From contig CAYUHJ010000011.1 in the NCBI GenBank assembly GCA_964444365.1, forward strand, positions 4,714 to 68,713: 64,000 bases of DNA. Reading direction: 5' to 3'. Source of the stretch: CAYUHJ01 sp964444365. GTDB lineage: Bacteria; Planctomycetota; Planctomycetia; Gemmatales; Gemmataceae. Shown one piece after another: positions 48,433-58,183 of the stretch. The translations under genes and the position numbers were made by a program. The notes beneath the pieces were generated by a model. That model did no database searches, was not told the DNA's origin, and saw nothing but the letters and a program-made list of their open reading frames with translations. How positions within the stretch are numbered: the stretch's first letter is position 1; each line of letters opens with the position of its first letter.

Positions 48433-49730
48433 ATCACCAGCCCGTGCGGGAGCACCGCGCTGCGGGGGACGCACACGATCCCGTCGCGGATGTGGTAGAG
48501 GCCGGACTGCTCGTCGTACTCCTGGTGGCCGGCGGTGTTCAGGATCTTGACGCCGTTGCCGATCTTGCAGTCCTTGTCCAGGATCGCGTCGCGGATCTCG
48601 CAGTCGTTGCCGACGTTCATGTACGGACGGCCGGACGAGGCCAGCGCCGCCGTCTCCGCGGCGGTGTCGAAGTGGTCCGAGCCGAGGATCAGCGTGTCCG
48701 ACAGCTTGCAGTTGTTCCCCACCCAGCTGCGGACGCCGAGCAGGCAGTGGTCGATGACCGTGCCCGTCCCGATCCGGCAGCCGTCCGCGATCACGGTGCG
48801 GTTCACGGTCGCCCCGGTGAACTGGCTCGCCGGCAGGTTCCGCATCCGGGTGTAGATGACGCCTTCGGGCTGGAAGAAGTCGAACGGCGGGTTCGGCTCC
48901 GTCAGGGCCAGGCTCGCGTCGTGGTAGCTCTTGATCGTGCCCAGGTCTTCCCAGTAGCCGTCGAACAGGTGGGCATGAATCTTCTTCGTGGCGACGTTCC
49001 GGGGGAACACCTCCTTGCCGAAGTCCGTCGCCAGCGGCTTCGCGTTCAGCAGTTCAAAGAGCACGTCCGTGTTGAACAGGTAGATCCCCATGTTCGCGAG
49101 GTAGTGCCGGCCGTTGCAGGGGATGCCCTGCTCCTCGATCCATTCCGCCTTCGTGAAGTACGGGTCGCGCTCGGCGGCGGTCTTGGGCTTCTCGATGAAC
49201 GACGACACCCGGCCGCTGTCGTCGATCCGCATGAGGCCGAAGCCGGGGGTGTCCTTCTCCGGGACCGGGATCGCGGCGATGGTCACGTCCGCACCCGAGT
49301 CGCGGTGCGTCTTGATGAGGGCCTGGTAGTCCATCCGGTAGAGCTGGTCGCCGGACAGGATCAGCGTCTCTTCGGCCCCTTCATTCTTGATGTAGAGCGA
49401 GTTCTGCCGGACGGCGTCGGCGGTGCCCTGGTACCAGTCGGACGCCTCGTACGTCTGCATCGCCGCGAGGATCTCGACGAACCCGCGGTTGAACATGTCG
49501 AACTTGTACGTGTTCGCGATGTGCCGGTGCAGGCTCACGCTGAGGAACTGCGTGAGGACGTAGATCTTCGTGAGGCCGCTGTTGATGCAGTTCGAGATGG
49601 GGATGTCGATGAGCCGGTACTTGCCGGCGACCGGGACGGCGGGCTTGGCCCGGAGCTTCGTCAGCGGGTAGAGGCGAGTGCCGCGACCGCCGCCGAGAAT
49701 GAGGGAGAGGACCTGGCGTGGCTTCGACAT
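48429..49730 (-). CDS. glgC: Glucose-1-phosphate adenylyltransferase
   Basis: 433 residues. It makes ADP-glucose for glycogen synthesis and is usually the regulated step. Nucleotide loop LILGGGRGTRLYPLTKLRAK; AVPVAGKYRLIDIPISNCI; substrate motifs WYQGTADAVRQN and LSGDQLYRMDY; IEKPKTAAERDP; and the C-terminal left-handed beta-helix (TVNRTVIADGCRIG, GVRSWVGNNCKLSDTLILGS). GRPYMNVGNDCEIRDAILDK is near the regulatory end. ATG 49730. It converges on recJ with a 4-base overlap of the coding ends. Confidence 0.96.
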   Translation of the reverse strand: MSKPRQVLSLILGGGRGTRLYPLTKLRAKPAVPVAGKYRLIDIPISNCINSGLTKIYVLTQFLSVSLHRHIANTYKFDMFNRGFVEILAAMQTYEASDWYQGTADAVRQNSLYIKNEGAEETLILSGDQLYRMDYQALIKTHRDSGADVTIAAIPVPEKDTPGFGLMRIDDSGRVSSFIEKPKTAAERDPYFTKAEWIEEQGIPCNGRHYLANMGIYLFNTDVLFELLNAKPLATDFGKEVFPRNVATKKIHAHLFDGYWEDLGTIKSYHDASLALTEPNPPFDFFQPEGVIYTRMRNLPASQFTGATVNRTVIADGCRIGTGTVIDHCLLGVRSWVGNNCKLSDTLILGSDHFDTAAETAALASSGRPYMNVGNDCEIRDAILDKDCKIGNGVKILNTAGHQEYDEQSGLYHIRDGIVCVPRSAVLPHGLVI

Positions 49731-49941
49731 GAGGGAAGAGCCTCGGTTGAGCGTTGCGCGGCTTCCGCGGGGGCTGATGCGTGTTATCCCAACCGGACGG
49801 CGGCGGGGCAACGGCGGGCGGCGGGATTTTCTCCGGGTCGGACGCCGCGGGTCCGGTCGGATCGGTTTTGCTCCCTCCCCCGGACCGGACGCGGGCGTAC
49901 AACCCACTCCTGACGACCGTCCCCGAACGCCCGAGGTGCCG

Positions 49942-51288
49942 ATGACCGCCTCCCCCGGTCCGGACGACGCCCGCCCGAGCCCGTGGCGGTGGTGGGTGTG
50001 CGGGCTGCTGTTCCTGGCGACCACGCTGAACTACATGGACCGCGTGGCGCTGAACCAGCTCGCGCTGCGGATTCAACTCGCGTTCGGGCTCGACAACCGG
50101 GATTACAGCCGGCTCGAAACCGGGTTCGTCCTCGCGTTCGGCGTCGGCACGCTGTTCTTCGGCTGGCTCGTCGACCGGGTGTCCGTCCGGTGGGTGTACC
50201 CGCTCGCGGTGTTCGGGTGGTCGGCGGCGGGGTTCCTGACCGGGTTCGCACCGGGGTACTGGACGCTGTTCGCGTGCCGGATCGGGCTCGGGCTCTGCGA
50301 GGCGGGCAACTGGCCGTGCGGCATCCGGACGACCCGGCAGGTGATGGCCCCGGCGGAACGCTCGCTGGGGAACTCGCTGTTCCAGAGCGGCACCGCGATC
50401 GGGGCGGTCGTCACGCCGTTCATCGTGCTCGCCTGCGTGACGTGGGCCGACCCCGGCGAAGCCGAGCGGAACGCACACCTCGCCGTCGGGGGCGGCGTGG
50501 CCGTCAGTGCGACGGGAGTCCCGCCGGACGCCTGGCAGGTCCCCTTCCGCGCCATCGGGTTCATCGGCATCGTCTGGGTCGCGCTGTGGGTCGTGACCGT
50601 GCCGAACTCGATGTTGCGGCACACCCCCGCTTCCGCTTCCCAAACCGCGACGCCGTTCACCGCCGTCTTCCGCGACCGCCGGTTCTGGGTGCTGGTCGTC
50701 GTCATCTGCGGGGTGAACACGTGGTGGCACACCTACCGCGTCTGGCTGCCGCTGTTCCTGCAGAAGCAGCGCGGCTTCACGGAAGCGGAGATGAGCTACT
50801 TCACGATGGGCTACTACCTCTTCGCGGACGTCGGCTCGTGGGTCATCGGGTTCGCGACGCTGTGGCTGACGTGGCGGGGGTTCACGAACCACCGGGCGCG
50901 GGTGCGGGCGTTCGCGGCCTGCACGGCCCTCGTCCCGCTGTCGTTCGCCGTGCCGTGGCTGGACGGGTGGGGGATGTCGGTGGCGCTCTACGCGATCGGG
51001 TTCGGGGCGCTCGGCCTGTTCCCGACGTACTTCGCGCTGAGCCAGGAGCTGTCCGCGGCCCACCAGGGGAAGGTGACGGGGACGCTGGGGTTCCTCAACT
51101 CGCTCTGGATGGGCGGCGTCTACGCGGTCCAGGGGTGGGCGATCGACGCGACGGGCAAGGACTATCAGCCGGTCCTCGCCCTCGCGGGGTTGCCGGCGGT
51201 GGTGGCGTTCGCGGTCCTGCTGGCGTGGTGGCGGGAGCCCGAGGGCCCCGCCACCACGCCGGCGGGCGTCACTCCTTCGGCGGGGTGA
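49942..51288 (+). CDS. MFS transporter, ACS/hexuronate type
   Basis: 448 residues with 12 membrane helices. The first helix region (WWVCGLLFLATTLNYMDRVA) is typical of the anion:cation symporter (ACS) group that takes up hexuronates and related acids; the loop 2-3 segment GWLVDRVSVRWVYPLAV and GLGLCEAGNWPCGIRTTRQV fit. Between helices 6 and 7 there is an insertion rich in Ala/Gly. ATG 49942 with GAGG upstream. It diverges from glgC. The C-terminus overlaps the 3' end of the TolB-like gene on the other strand by 20 bases. Substrate unknown. Confidence 0.9.
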   Translation: MTASPGPDDARPSPWRWWVCGLLFLATTLNYMDRVALNQLALRIQLAFGLDNRDYSRLETGFVLAFGVGTLFFGWLVDRVSVRWVYPLAVFGWSAAGFLTGFAPGYWTLFACRIGLGLCEAGNWPCGIRTTRQVMAPAERSLGNSLFQSGTAIGAVVTPFIVLACVTWADPGEAERNAHLAVGGGVAVSATGVPPDAWQVPFRAIGFIGIVWVALWVVTVPNSMLRHTPASASQTATPFTAVFRDRRFWVLVVVICGVNTWWHTYRVWLPLFLQKQRGFTEAEMSYFTMGYYLFADVGSWVIGFATLWLTWRGFTNHRARVRAFAACTALVPLSFAVPWLDGWGMSVALYAIGFGALGLFPTYFALSQELSAAHQGKVTGTLGFLNSLWMGGVYAVQGWAIDATGKDYQPVLALAGLPAVVAFAVLLAWWREPEGPATTPAGVTPSAG

Positions 51289-52303
51289 AGTCCGCGATGT
51301 ACAGCTGCGTCGGCGAGCGGCCGTCGCGGCTGCTCGTCCACATCACCTTGGTGTAGTCCGGGCTGAACACCGGCAGCACGTCCTGGCCGGGGGCGAACGT
51401 CAGGCGCGTCACTTTCTTCGTCTCGATGTTCATCCAGTACAGGTCGTAGTTCGGCCGGGCCTTCTCGTCCGAGTGGTCCGCGGCCGTGTAGATGATGTGC
51501 TTGCCGTCCTTGTACCAGTACGGAGCCCAGTACACCCATTTATCGTCTTCCGTGAGAGCCTTCTCGCCGGTCCCGTCCGCGTTCACCACGTACAACTGGA
51601 GGCGGTCTTTCTCCTTGCGGTCCGAGCGGAAGATCACCTTCGTGCCGTCCGGCGAGAGGAACGGGCCGCCGTTGTAGCAGCCCTTCGCGGTCGTGAGTGG
51701 CTTCGCGTTCTTGCCGTCGGCGTCCATGATATACAATTGCACGTTGCCCGCGTTGCCGGCGCTATACACGATCTTGGTGCCGTCCGCGTTATAACTCCCC
51801 TCGGCGGTATACACCTTCGCGTCGGGTGTGAGGCACTTCAAGTCCGTGCCGTCCGGGGCGGCGGAATAAATCTTCATGTACGGGTCGAAGTCCCACGAAT
51901 ACCGCCGCCGCTTGCCGGCCTTGGCGTCCTCCTCGCGCTGCTTGACTTCCGCGTCCTGATGTGCCTTCGCGTCGGGGTCTTCGTGGCTGCTGGCGAAGAT
52001 GACGCGGTCTTGCTTCGGGTGGAAGTACGCGCAGGTGGTCCGGCCCTTGCCGGGGCTGACGCGCCAGAACTTGCCGGTGTCCAGTTCCTGAATGAAGATC
52101 TGGTAGAACGGGTTGCCCGTCTCCTTTTCCTCGGCCTGGTAGATGATCCGCTTGCCGTCCGGGGCGAAGTACCCCTCCCCGGCACGGGCGAAGCCGGTCG
52201 TGACCTGCTTGATGTTCTTCAGGTACGCCGACTCCTGCTCTTTCCAGTCTCCGGCGGGGTCGGCCCCGGCCACGAGCGCGAGCGTGACGAGAAGCGGGTT
52301 CAT
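51269..52303 (-). CDS. Secreted TolB-like (WD40/PD40) protein
   Basis: 344 residues with a short signal (MNPLLVTLALVAGADPAG). Repeated beta-propeller blades of the TolB/PD40 type are visible: GEGYFAPDGKRIIYQAEEKE, NADGTKIVYSAGNAGNVQLY, LSPDGTKVIFRSDRKEKDRL, FSPDYTKVMWTSSRDGRSPT. About five blades are present, one interrupted by a charged insertion (AKAHQDAEVKQREEDAKAGK). It is probably a periplasmic binding or scaffold propeller; no catalytic domain is attached. CGGAGA precedes ATG 52303. It diverges from the next gene across 83 bases. Confidence 0.85.
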   Translation of the reverse strand: MNPLLVTLALVAGADPAGDWKEQESAYLKNIKQVTTGFARAGEGYFAPDGKRIIYQAEEKETGNPFYQIFIQELDTGKFWRVSPGKGRTTCAYFHPKQDRVIFASSHEDPDAKAHQDAEVKQREEDAKAGKRRRYSWDFDPYMKIYSAAPDGTDLKCLTPDAKVYTAEGSYNADGTKIVYSAGNAGNVQLYIMDADGKNAKPLTTAKGCYNGGPFLSPDGTKVIFRSDRKEKDRLQLYVVNADGTGEKALTEDDKWVYWAPYWYKDGKHIIYTAADHSDEKARPNYDLYWMNIETKKVTRLTFAPGQDVLPVFSPDYTKVMWTSSRDGRSPTQLYIADFTPPKE

Positions 52304-52386
52304 CGGGGTCTCCGAGGTGAGTTGTGGCGGGCCGGTCGACAGGCTTATCATTCGCGGAACCGGAACCGAAAACCAGTGGGACCGCC

Positions 52387-53763
52387 GTGAACCCGCGAAT
52401 CGTCTTCGCTCTGGTGGTGGCCGCGGCCCTGCCTGCCGCGTTCACCCTCGACCCGACCCCGGACGCGGACGTGTGGTGGCACCTGCGCACCGGTCAACTC
52501 GTGGCCGAGTCCGGCCCCCCCCGAACCGAGCCGTTTTCCCGACCCGGCCGGGAGACGTCGGTGCCGTGGGTCGCGTACTCCTGGCTCTTCGAGTGGGGGG
52601 TGTTTCAGTCCCACGCCGCCCTCGGGCTGCCCGGCGTGATGGCGTTCCGCGTCGTGCTCGGCACGCTCAGCGTCGCCGCCGCCGTCGGGTTTGCCGTCCG
52701 CAGGCTCGGTGCGACGCCCGCCGGGTCCGCCGCCGTCCTGCTCCTCGCCGTGACGCTGATGCCCATGATGAAGGAGCGGCCGTGGCACGTGACGATCGTG
52801 CTGACGACGCTGACGCTGGCGATCGTCTGCCGGCTGCGCGAAGCCCCGGACGCGCGGGCGGGGTGGCTGCCGCTCGTCTTTATTCTGTGGGCGAACCTGC
52901 ACGTCCAGTTCGTGTTCGGCTGGCTGGTTCTCGGGCTCGCGTGCCTCTTTCCTGGCGTCGCGGGCCGGCGGTACTTGTTGCTCCTGTTGTCGGGGTGCGT
53001 CCTCGCCACGCTCGCAAACCCGTATCACGTCCGGCTGTGGGGCGTGATTTGGGAGTACGCCACGCAAACCGGGCCGCTGCGGACGGTGAACGAACTCGCA
53101 CCGCCGGAATGGACCTCGGTCTGGCTGTGGGCCGCCCTGGCCCTCCTCGGATGGGCCGCCGTGCGAGCGATCGGTCGACGACCGGTCGACGGGTTCTCGC
53201 TGCTGCTGCTCGCGGCGGGGTTGTTGTTCACACTGCGGATGCGGCGCGACGGCTGGTTCGGGGCGGTGGCGGCCGTCGCGGTCCTGGGCGGAAGCGCGGG
53301 AGTGCCCCGGCTGTCGTCGGGACTCGTGGCCGGCATCGTCGCGGGCACGTTCCTGGTCGTCCGCCTCGTGAACCTGGCCGGGTTCGGCCCGCCCCCGGAG
53401 TTCGCCGCCGCGACCCGCCGCGAGTACCCGGTCGCCGCGGCGGAGTGGGTCCGCGAGTACCGCCCGCCGGGGCCGCTGTTCAACCCGTTCGACTGGGGCG
53501 GGTATTTCATCTGGGCATTACCCGAATATCCCGTTTCGATCGACGGCCGCACCAACGTCTACGGCAGCGACGCGGTGTCCCAATCGATGCGGACGTGGCT
53601 CGCCGAGCCCGGCTGGGACGCGGACCCGAATCTCACCACCGCCAACGTGGTGATCGCGTACCGCCACGGCCCGCTGACCGCCCGCCTGAGCGAACGCAAC
53701 GACCGCTGGGCCATCGCCTTCCGCGACGAAACGGCGGTCGTGTTCGTGCGGAAACGGGAATAG
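52387..53763 (+). CDS. Polytopic membrane protein, GT-C-like
   Basis: 458 residues from GTG 52387. Roughly ten membrane helices alternate from residue 5 to about 340 (VFALVVAAALPAAFTL; AAVLLLAVTLMPMM; VFGWLVLGLACLF). An early luminal loop has DADVWWHLRTGQLV, and the C-terminal soluble part has NPFDWGGYFIWALPEYPVSI followed by DGRTNVYG. The early Asp-containing loop after helix 1 and the overall layout resemble GT-C glycosyltransferases, but the family has no tested function that I know of. It diverges from the TolB-like gene. Confidence 0.75.
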   Translation: MNPRIVFALVVAAALPAAFTLDPTPDADVWWHLRTGQLVAESGPPRTEPFSRPGRETSVPWVAYSWLFEWGVFQSHAALGLPGVMAFRVVLGTLSVAAAVGFAVRRLGATPAGSAAVLLLAVTLMPMMKERPWHVTIVLTTLTLAIVCRLREAPDARAGWLPLVFILWANLHVQFVFGWLVLGLACLFPGVAGRRYLLLLLSGCVLATLANPYHVRLWGVIWEYATQTGPLRTVNELAPPEWTSVWLWAALALLGWAAVRAIGRRPVDGFSLLLLAAGLLFTLRMRRDGWFGAVAAVAVLGGSAGVPRLSSGLVAGIVAGTFLVVRLVNLAGFGPPPEFAAATRREYPVAAAEWVREYRPPGPLFNPFDWGGYFIWALPEYPVSIDGRTNVYGSDAVSQSMRTWLAEPGWDADPNLTTANVVIAYRHGPLTARLSERNDRWAIAFRDETAVVFVRKRE

Positions 53764-53922
53764 CCGCACCTGCGGACATTGCGGATTCGTCCGACCTCGG
53801 TCATCCTCTGCTCACCCGAAAAGCACCGCCGACGGCGCAAGGAACGGCCCGCCGGCGCGAACATCCCCGAGGGCGACGTGTCCTTTCGGGCGACGGCTGA
53901 CCTGACGAGGAGAACGAACGTG

Positions 53923-54336
53923 ATGACGAAGAACCGATCGAACGGAACCGCCGTCCGCACTCCGGCCGACCGGTCCAAGGCCCCGCGGGTGGTCCTCGCC
54001 ACGGCCGGGGCCCGAACCCCCGAGTGGGACCGCGTGTTCCGCCGGCTCGGGTGGGAGGTGGCGGCCGCGGACGGAGACGCCACGCGCCGGGTCGCCCACC
54101 GGCTGCGGGCCACCGCCGTCGTGCTGCCGGTCGAACCGGGCACGGAGTCCGGACTGCTGACGTGCGCGAAGCTGGTCCGCGAGCTGCCGATGTGCCGGGT
54201 CGTGCTCGTCGGCCCGGCGAACGAGGAGCTCGAACGGTTCGCGCTCTTCGCCGGGGCGGCCGCGTACGTCGTCGAGGGTGCCCCCGGCGACGACCTCGTC
54301 CGGGCGGTGACCGGCCAGAACGTGTGGGAGAACTGA
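53923..54336 (+). CDS. Degenerate receiver-like protein
   Basis: 137 residues from ATG 53923; GTG 53920 is equally possible, both behind GAGGAG (53907-53912). The order of strands and helices fits a response-regulator receiver: RVVLATAGARTPEWDRVFRR, LGWEVAAADGDATRRVAHRL, TAVVLPVEPGTESGL, CRVVLVGPANEELE and AAYVVEGAPGDDLVRAV. The phospho-acceptor position reads VLPVEP rather than a D followed by xxMP, so phosphorylation is unlikely. No output domain. It is followed by a terminator and stands alone. Confidence 0.7.
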   Translation: MTKNRSNGTAVRTPADRSKAPRVVLATAGARTPEWDRVFRRLGWEVAAADGDATRRVAHRLRATAVVLPVEPGTESGLLTCAKLVRELPMCRVVLVGPANEELERFALFAGAAAYVVEGAPGDDLVRAVTGQNVWEN

Positions 54337-54377
54337 CCCCGGCCCCCCCAAACCCCCTCGGGGGACGGGGCCGGTCC

Positions 54378-54415
54378 GGCGGCCGCGGTCCAACGACCGC
54401 GGCCGCCCGCGTTTT
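54378..54415 (+). terminator. Rho-independent terminator
   Basis: A 13-bp perfect stem (54378-54390 GGCGGCCGCGGTC with 54395-54407) and a CAAC loop, followed by a short TTTT at 54412. It is 42 bases after the receiver-like gene. Confidence 0.75.
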
Positions 54416-54440
54416 CGCCCGCCGCTTTTCCCTTCTTGCC

Positions 54441-54468
54441 TTGACGCGGTCCCAGACTCGGCGAGAAT
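54441..54468 (+). promoter_or_regulatory. Candidate promoter for the helical-repeat gene cluster
   Basis: TTGACG (54441-54446), 16 bases, GAGAAT (54463-54468), 90 bases before the start of the 1207-residue protein gene. Confidence 0.4.
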
Positions 54469-54558
54469 CACATCACGGACTACGGAACCCCGCCCGACTT
54501 CGCAGCGTCCAAGGGGTGTCTGTCCTTTCTCGTCGGCCTACACTCAGGAGCCGTCGCC

Positions 54559-57500
54559 ATGTCCCGGCGTTCCGTCCGGACGACCTTCGTCGTCGCCGTC
54601 GCTTGTGCCGCACTCGCCCACACCCCGACGTCCGCCCAGGCCCCGAAGGGCGGGGCGAGCGGGGAGTTCGAACTCCTCCAGGGGCTCCGCGAGGCCGGGA
54701 TGCCGGACCTCGCGCTCGATTACATCGACGAAAAACTCGCCAAGAGCACGGACCCGGCCGTGAAGGCGGAACTGCCGCTGGAGCGAGCCCGGACCCAGCT
54801 GGAACTCGCGGAAATCGAAACCGAGGACGGCAAGCGGGACGCCCTCATGGGCCAGGCCCGGAAGGGGTTCACGGCGTTCATGGCGTCCGCCCCACCGGAC
54901 CACCCCCGCCGGCCGGAGGCGGCCATTTCGCTCGGCCGGCTGACCTCCCTGAGCGCCCGCGGGGCCCTGGCCCGCGCCGCGAACGAGCCGGAGGAAGCCA
55001 AGTGGAAGGCGATGTCCGCCGCGACTCGGCCGGAGTTTGAAGGGGCGGTCAAGCAGTACAAGGCGGCCGTCACCGCGCTCACCGGGTTGATATCGAACGC
55101 CGGCACCCCGGCCCAGAAGGCCCAACTGGAACGGGCGAAGATGCAGGCGGAGCTCGAAACCGCGATCGCGCAGTACCAGATCTTCCGGACCTACGTCAAA
55201 CCGGACCTGCGCAGCGGCGACATTCAGAAGCGCGGCGACGCCCTTCTGGAAGCCGTCAAGCAGTTCGAAACGATCTCGAAGGCGTACCCGAACACCGCCA
55301 CCGCCGCCATCGCTCAGGCGTGGATCGGACAGTGTTACGTCCAGCTCGACGACCCCAAGAAGGCCGAGGCGGCTTGGACCGACGTGATGAAGTTGCAGAA
55401 CGTCAGTGCGGGGGCCGGCAAGCGCATGGTTCGGTTCTTCCAGGCCCGGCAAGCGTTCGAGAAGGTTCTGACGAACTGGAACGACAAAGACCTCGGTGCC
55501 GCCTACGCCGCCATCGGCGGATGGCTGAACGACTTCGGCGGCGGCCGGCAGACGAACGAGCACTACGCCCTCCGCTTCTCCTACGGCACGCTCCGCCAGC
55601 AACAAGGGCTTCGCGCCTGCATCCCGGACAAGGACCCGCAGAAGCCGCCGAAGGTGACCGACGCCGCCCGCGACTACTTCCGCCAGGCCGAACGCGCCTT
55701 CGCCCGCGTCACGGAGAACGACAACGAGTACTCCGACCGCGCCGCCAAGAAGCGGACCGAGTGCATCCGGTTCATCGTCGGGGACGCGAACCAGAAGGTC
55801 GCGGACATCAAGACCTTCGACGAGGCCCTGATGACCGGGCTGGTTCAGTTCGACCGGTACATCCACGGCGAAAACGAGAAGGTCAAACGGGACTCCATCA
55901 CCCGCGCGATCCAGCTGTTCGAGCACGCCCTGAAGTTGCCCCCGCCGGCGGGGTCGACGCCGGGCTCCGCGGAGCACGCGCGGGAAGTGCTCAACACGAA
56001 ACTCCGGCTCGTGTTCGCCTACCTGATGAGCGGTAACCCGACCCTCGCCGCCGTCTACGGCGACAACCTCGCCCGCACCACCCGCGGGTCGAACGGGGCG
56101 AAGGCCGGGCTGTACGCCATCCAGGGCTACCTCGCCTCGATGGACAAGTACGTCAAGGCCAGCGGGCTGGCCGGGGCCGGCGGCGCGGACAAGGACCGCG
56201 TCCTGATGCTGGCCGCCTACCTCGACAAGGAGTTCCCCGCCGACCCGTCGACCGACTCCGCCCGGATCGTGCTCGGCCAGCTGTACAACCGCGACGGGAA
56301 GAACGCCGAAGCGTTCGACGTCCTCGCGCGGGTCAGTGCGAACTCGCCCAAGGTCAGCACGGCCCGGCTCATCCAGGGGCTCGCGGCGTTCGCCCTCCTC
56401 CGGGCGGCCGAGGGCGTCACCCCCGAGAAGAAAGGCCAGGTGTACGCCAAGATCACGGCGGACATCAACGCCGTGCCGGAACCGCTGGGCACCGCCTCCG
56501 CCGAGGACGCCGCCGTGTACGTCCGGCTGCGGCTCCTCCTCGCCCAGTTGCAACTCAGCAGCGGGGCGACCGGGTACGCCGCCGCCGAGCAGACGGCCAC
56601 CGCCGCCACCGGCCTGCTCGACCCGAAGAAGTACCCGAACCTGTCCCCGGAAGAGCGGCTGGCCCTGCAGTTCTCCGCGTCCGAAACCCGCCTCCGCGGC
56701 CTCTACGGTCAGGCGGCCGCCGCCTACAAGGAGGGCAAGTACGCGGAGGTGATGGCGATGCTGAAGCCGGCCCTCGGCGAGATCGCCGGGGTGATCGGCG
56801 CGGAAGGCTCGTCGGTGAAGATGGTCGAAGCGTTGAAGGACCTGCCCGCCGACGCGAAGGAACTGGTCAAGCCGAACGCCCAGAAACTGGACGAGTTCCG
56901 CCGCGAGACGATCCTCGTGCTGGCACTCCAAACGGCGATCCGCATGGCGGACGTGGCCACGGCCGACGAACTCTACAAGATGCTGGAGCGGTTCGGCGGC
57001 AGTGCCGACGCCAGCGTCAACGCCCTGACGCAACTGGTCGGCGTGGTCAAGCCCCAGATCGAAACCCTCCGCCGGGAAAAGAAGCCCGAGGAGGCGAAGA
57101 AACTCGTCGACGGCGTGGCCAAGTTGCTCGACAACGTGGCCCGCGGCTCGAACCTGACCCCCAAGATCCGGGTGTTCCTCGGCCGGTCGCTGAAGGACAT
57201 CGGCGCGTTCGACCAGGCCGCGTCGATCCTGGCACTCGTCCCGAAGCCGAACCCCGTCGCGGACCTGGACCTGCCCCGCGCCCAACTGGAGGCGCTCGAC
57301 AACGATCGGCGGCTCGCGGTCATCTTCTACCGCGGGGCCCAGATCGAGTACGCCCGGGCGCTCCGCGCCACGAAGAAGTTCGCCGAGGCGGACAAGGTGC
57401 TGAAGGAGGCCCTCGGCATCGAACTGCCGAAGGCCAGCCCGGACGCCCCCGTCAAGCTGCAGCCCGGCACCGGCTGGGCCAAGGGGGCTCCGGACTTCGA

Positions 57501-58182
57501 GAAGGAGGCCGTCTACCTGCTCGAAGACAAGGCCGAAACCCTGACCGGGGCCGAGGCCGCGAAGACCTGGAAGGAAGCCCTCGACGGGTGGTCCAAGTTC
57601 GCGAACAAGTACCGGCCGATGCTCGCGTCCCTCGGCGGCGGCAAGGCCGGGCCGAAGGAGGCGCTGCTCGCCCTGGTCAAGATCAAGCAACCGCTCCCGC
57701 CGCACGAACTCTTGCCGAAGGACCCGACCAAGATCACCGCGGAGATCATCAAGGAGGGCAAGGCCCCCTGGGTCGTCGCCATGCTCCAAGAGAAGGTGAA
57801 CGTCCTCGACGAAGAGGGGAATTCCAAGGAGGTCAAGAACCCCTACTGGAACGAACTCCAGGCGGTCATCAACCGGCTCGAAAGTCAGGTCAAGCCGCTG
57901 TACTTCGACGCCTTCTACGAGTCGACCCGGTGCCTGGCGCGGGCGAACAGTTCGCTGCTGAAGTCGAACCCGGCCAAGCTGACCGAGCAGTTCGGCAAGA
58001 TCGCGAACACCATGAAGGACCTGGAGACGAAGAACCCCGAACTGTCCCCCGAGGTCCGGGCGAAGTTCGCCGACCTGATCGACGACTACCCCGCGTTGAA
58101 GAAGGCCTATGTCGACCTTCAGGGCAAGATGTTCCTCGAAACCCCGCCCCAACCCGCCCCGATGGCCGGCGGGGGGAACTGA
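54559..58182 (+). CDS. Large secreted helical-repeat (TPR-like) protein
   Basis: 1207 residues from ATG 54559, with AGGAG nine bases upstream. A signal peptide (VVAVACAALAHTPTSAQ) is followed by almost continuous alpha-helical repeats of TPR character: GLREAGMPDLALDYIDEKLA, VKQFETISKAYPNTATAAIA, SRAYQ-like and AASILALVPKPNPVADLDLP. No enzyme motif. The C-terminal ~280 residues are paralogous to the whole next protein, and a 165-base block there (57918-58082) is identical between them. Three secreted genes run together here with 1-base and overlapping junctions, so they form one operon. Likely an envelope scaffold; unproven. Confidence 0.82.
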   Translation: MSRRSVRTTFVVAVACAALAHTPTSAQAPKGGASGEFELLQGLREAGMPDLALDYIDEKLAKSTDPAVKAELPLERARTQLELAEIETEDGKRDALMGQARKGFTAFMASAPPDHPRRPEAAISLGRLTSLSARGALARAANEPEEAKWKAMSAATRPEFEGAVKQYKAAVTALTGLISNAGTPAQKAQLERAKMQAELETAIAQYQIFRTYVKPDLRSGDIQKRGDALLEAVKQFETISKAYPNTATAAIAQAWIGQCYVQLDDPKKAEAAWTDVMKLQNVSAGAGKRMVRFFQARQAFEKVLTNWNDKDLGAAYAAIGGWLNDFGGGRQTNEHYALRFSYGTLRQQQGLRACIPDKDPQKPPKVTDAARDYFRQAERAFARVTENDNEYSDRAAKKRTECIRFIVGDANQKVADIKTFDEALMTGLVQFDRYIHGENEKVKRDSITRAIQLFEHALKLPPPAGSTPGSAEHAREVLNTKLRLVFAYLMSGNPTLAAVYGDNLARTTRGSNGAKAGLYAIQGYLASMDKYVKASGLAGAGGADKDRVLMLAAYLDKEFPADPSTDSARIVLGQLYNRDGKNAEAFDVLARVSANSPKVSTARLIQGLAAFALLRAAEGVTPEKKGQVYAKITADINAVPEPLGTASAEDAAVYVRLRLLLAQLQLSSGATGYAAAEQTATAATGLLDPKKYPNLSPEERLALQFSASETRLRGLYGQAAAAYKEGKYAEVMAMLKPALGEIAGVIGAEGSSVKMVEALKDLPADAKELVKPNAQKLDEFRRETILVLALQTAIRMADVATADELYKMLERFGGSADASVNALTQLVGVVKPQIETLRREKKPEEAKKLVDGVAKLLDNVARGSNLTPKIRVFLGRSLKDIGAFDQAASILALVPKPNPVADLDLPRAQLEALDNDRRLAVIFYRGAQIEYARALRATKKFAEADKVLKEALGIELPKASPDAPVKLQPGTGWAKGAPDFEKEAVYLLEDKAETLTGAEAAKTWKEALDGWSKFANKYRPMLASLGGGKAGPKEALLALVKIKQPLPPHELLPKDPTKITAEIIKEGKAPWVVAMLQEKVNVLDEEGNSKEVKNPYWNELQAVINRLESQVKPLYFDAFYESTRCLARANSSLLKSNPAKLTEQFGKIANTMKDLETKNPELSPEVRAKFADLIDDYPALKKAYVDLQGKMFLETPPQPAPMAGGGN
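57918..58082 (+). repeat. 165-bp identical block, copy 1
   Basis: Base for base the same as 58846-59010, while sequences on both sides differ at many positions. It encodes ESTRCLARANSSLLKSNPAK through EVRAKFADLI. Confidence 0.95.
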
Positions 58183-58183
58183 C

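Noticed and set aside
49381..51063. Long minus-strand frame opposite the MFS gene and across the glgC start
   Set aside because: The MFS helices and glgC motifs lie in other frames; this one is low-complexity Arg/Pro/Glu.
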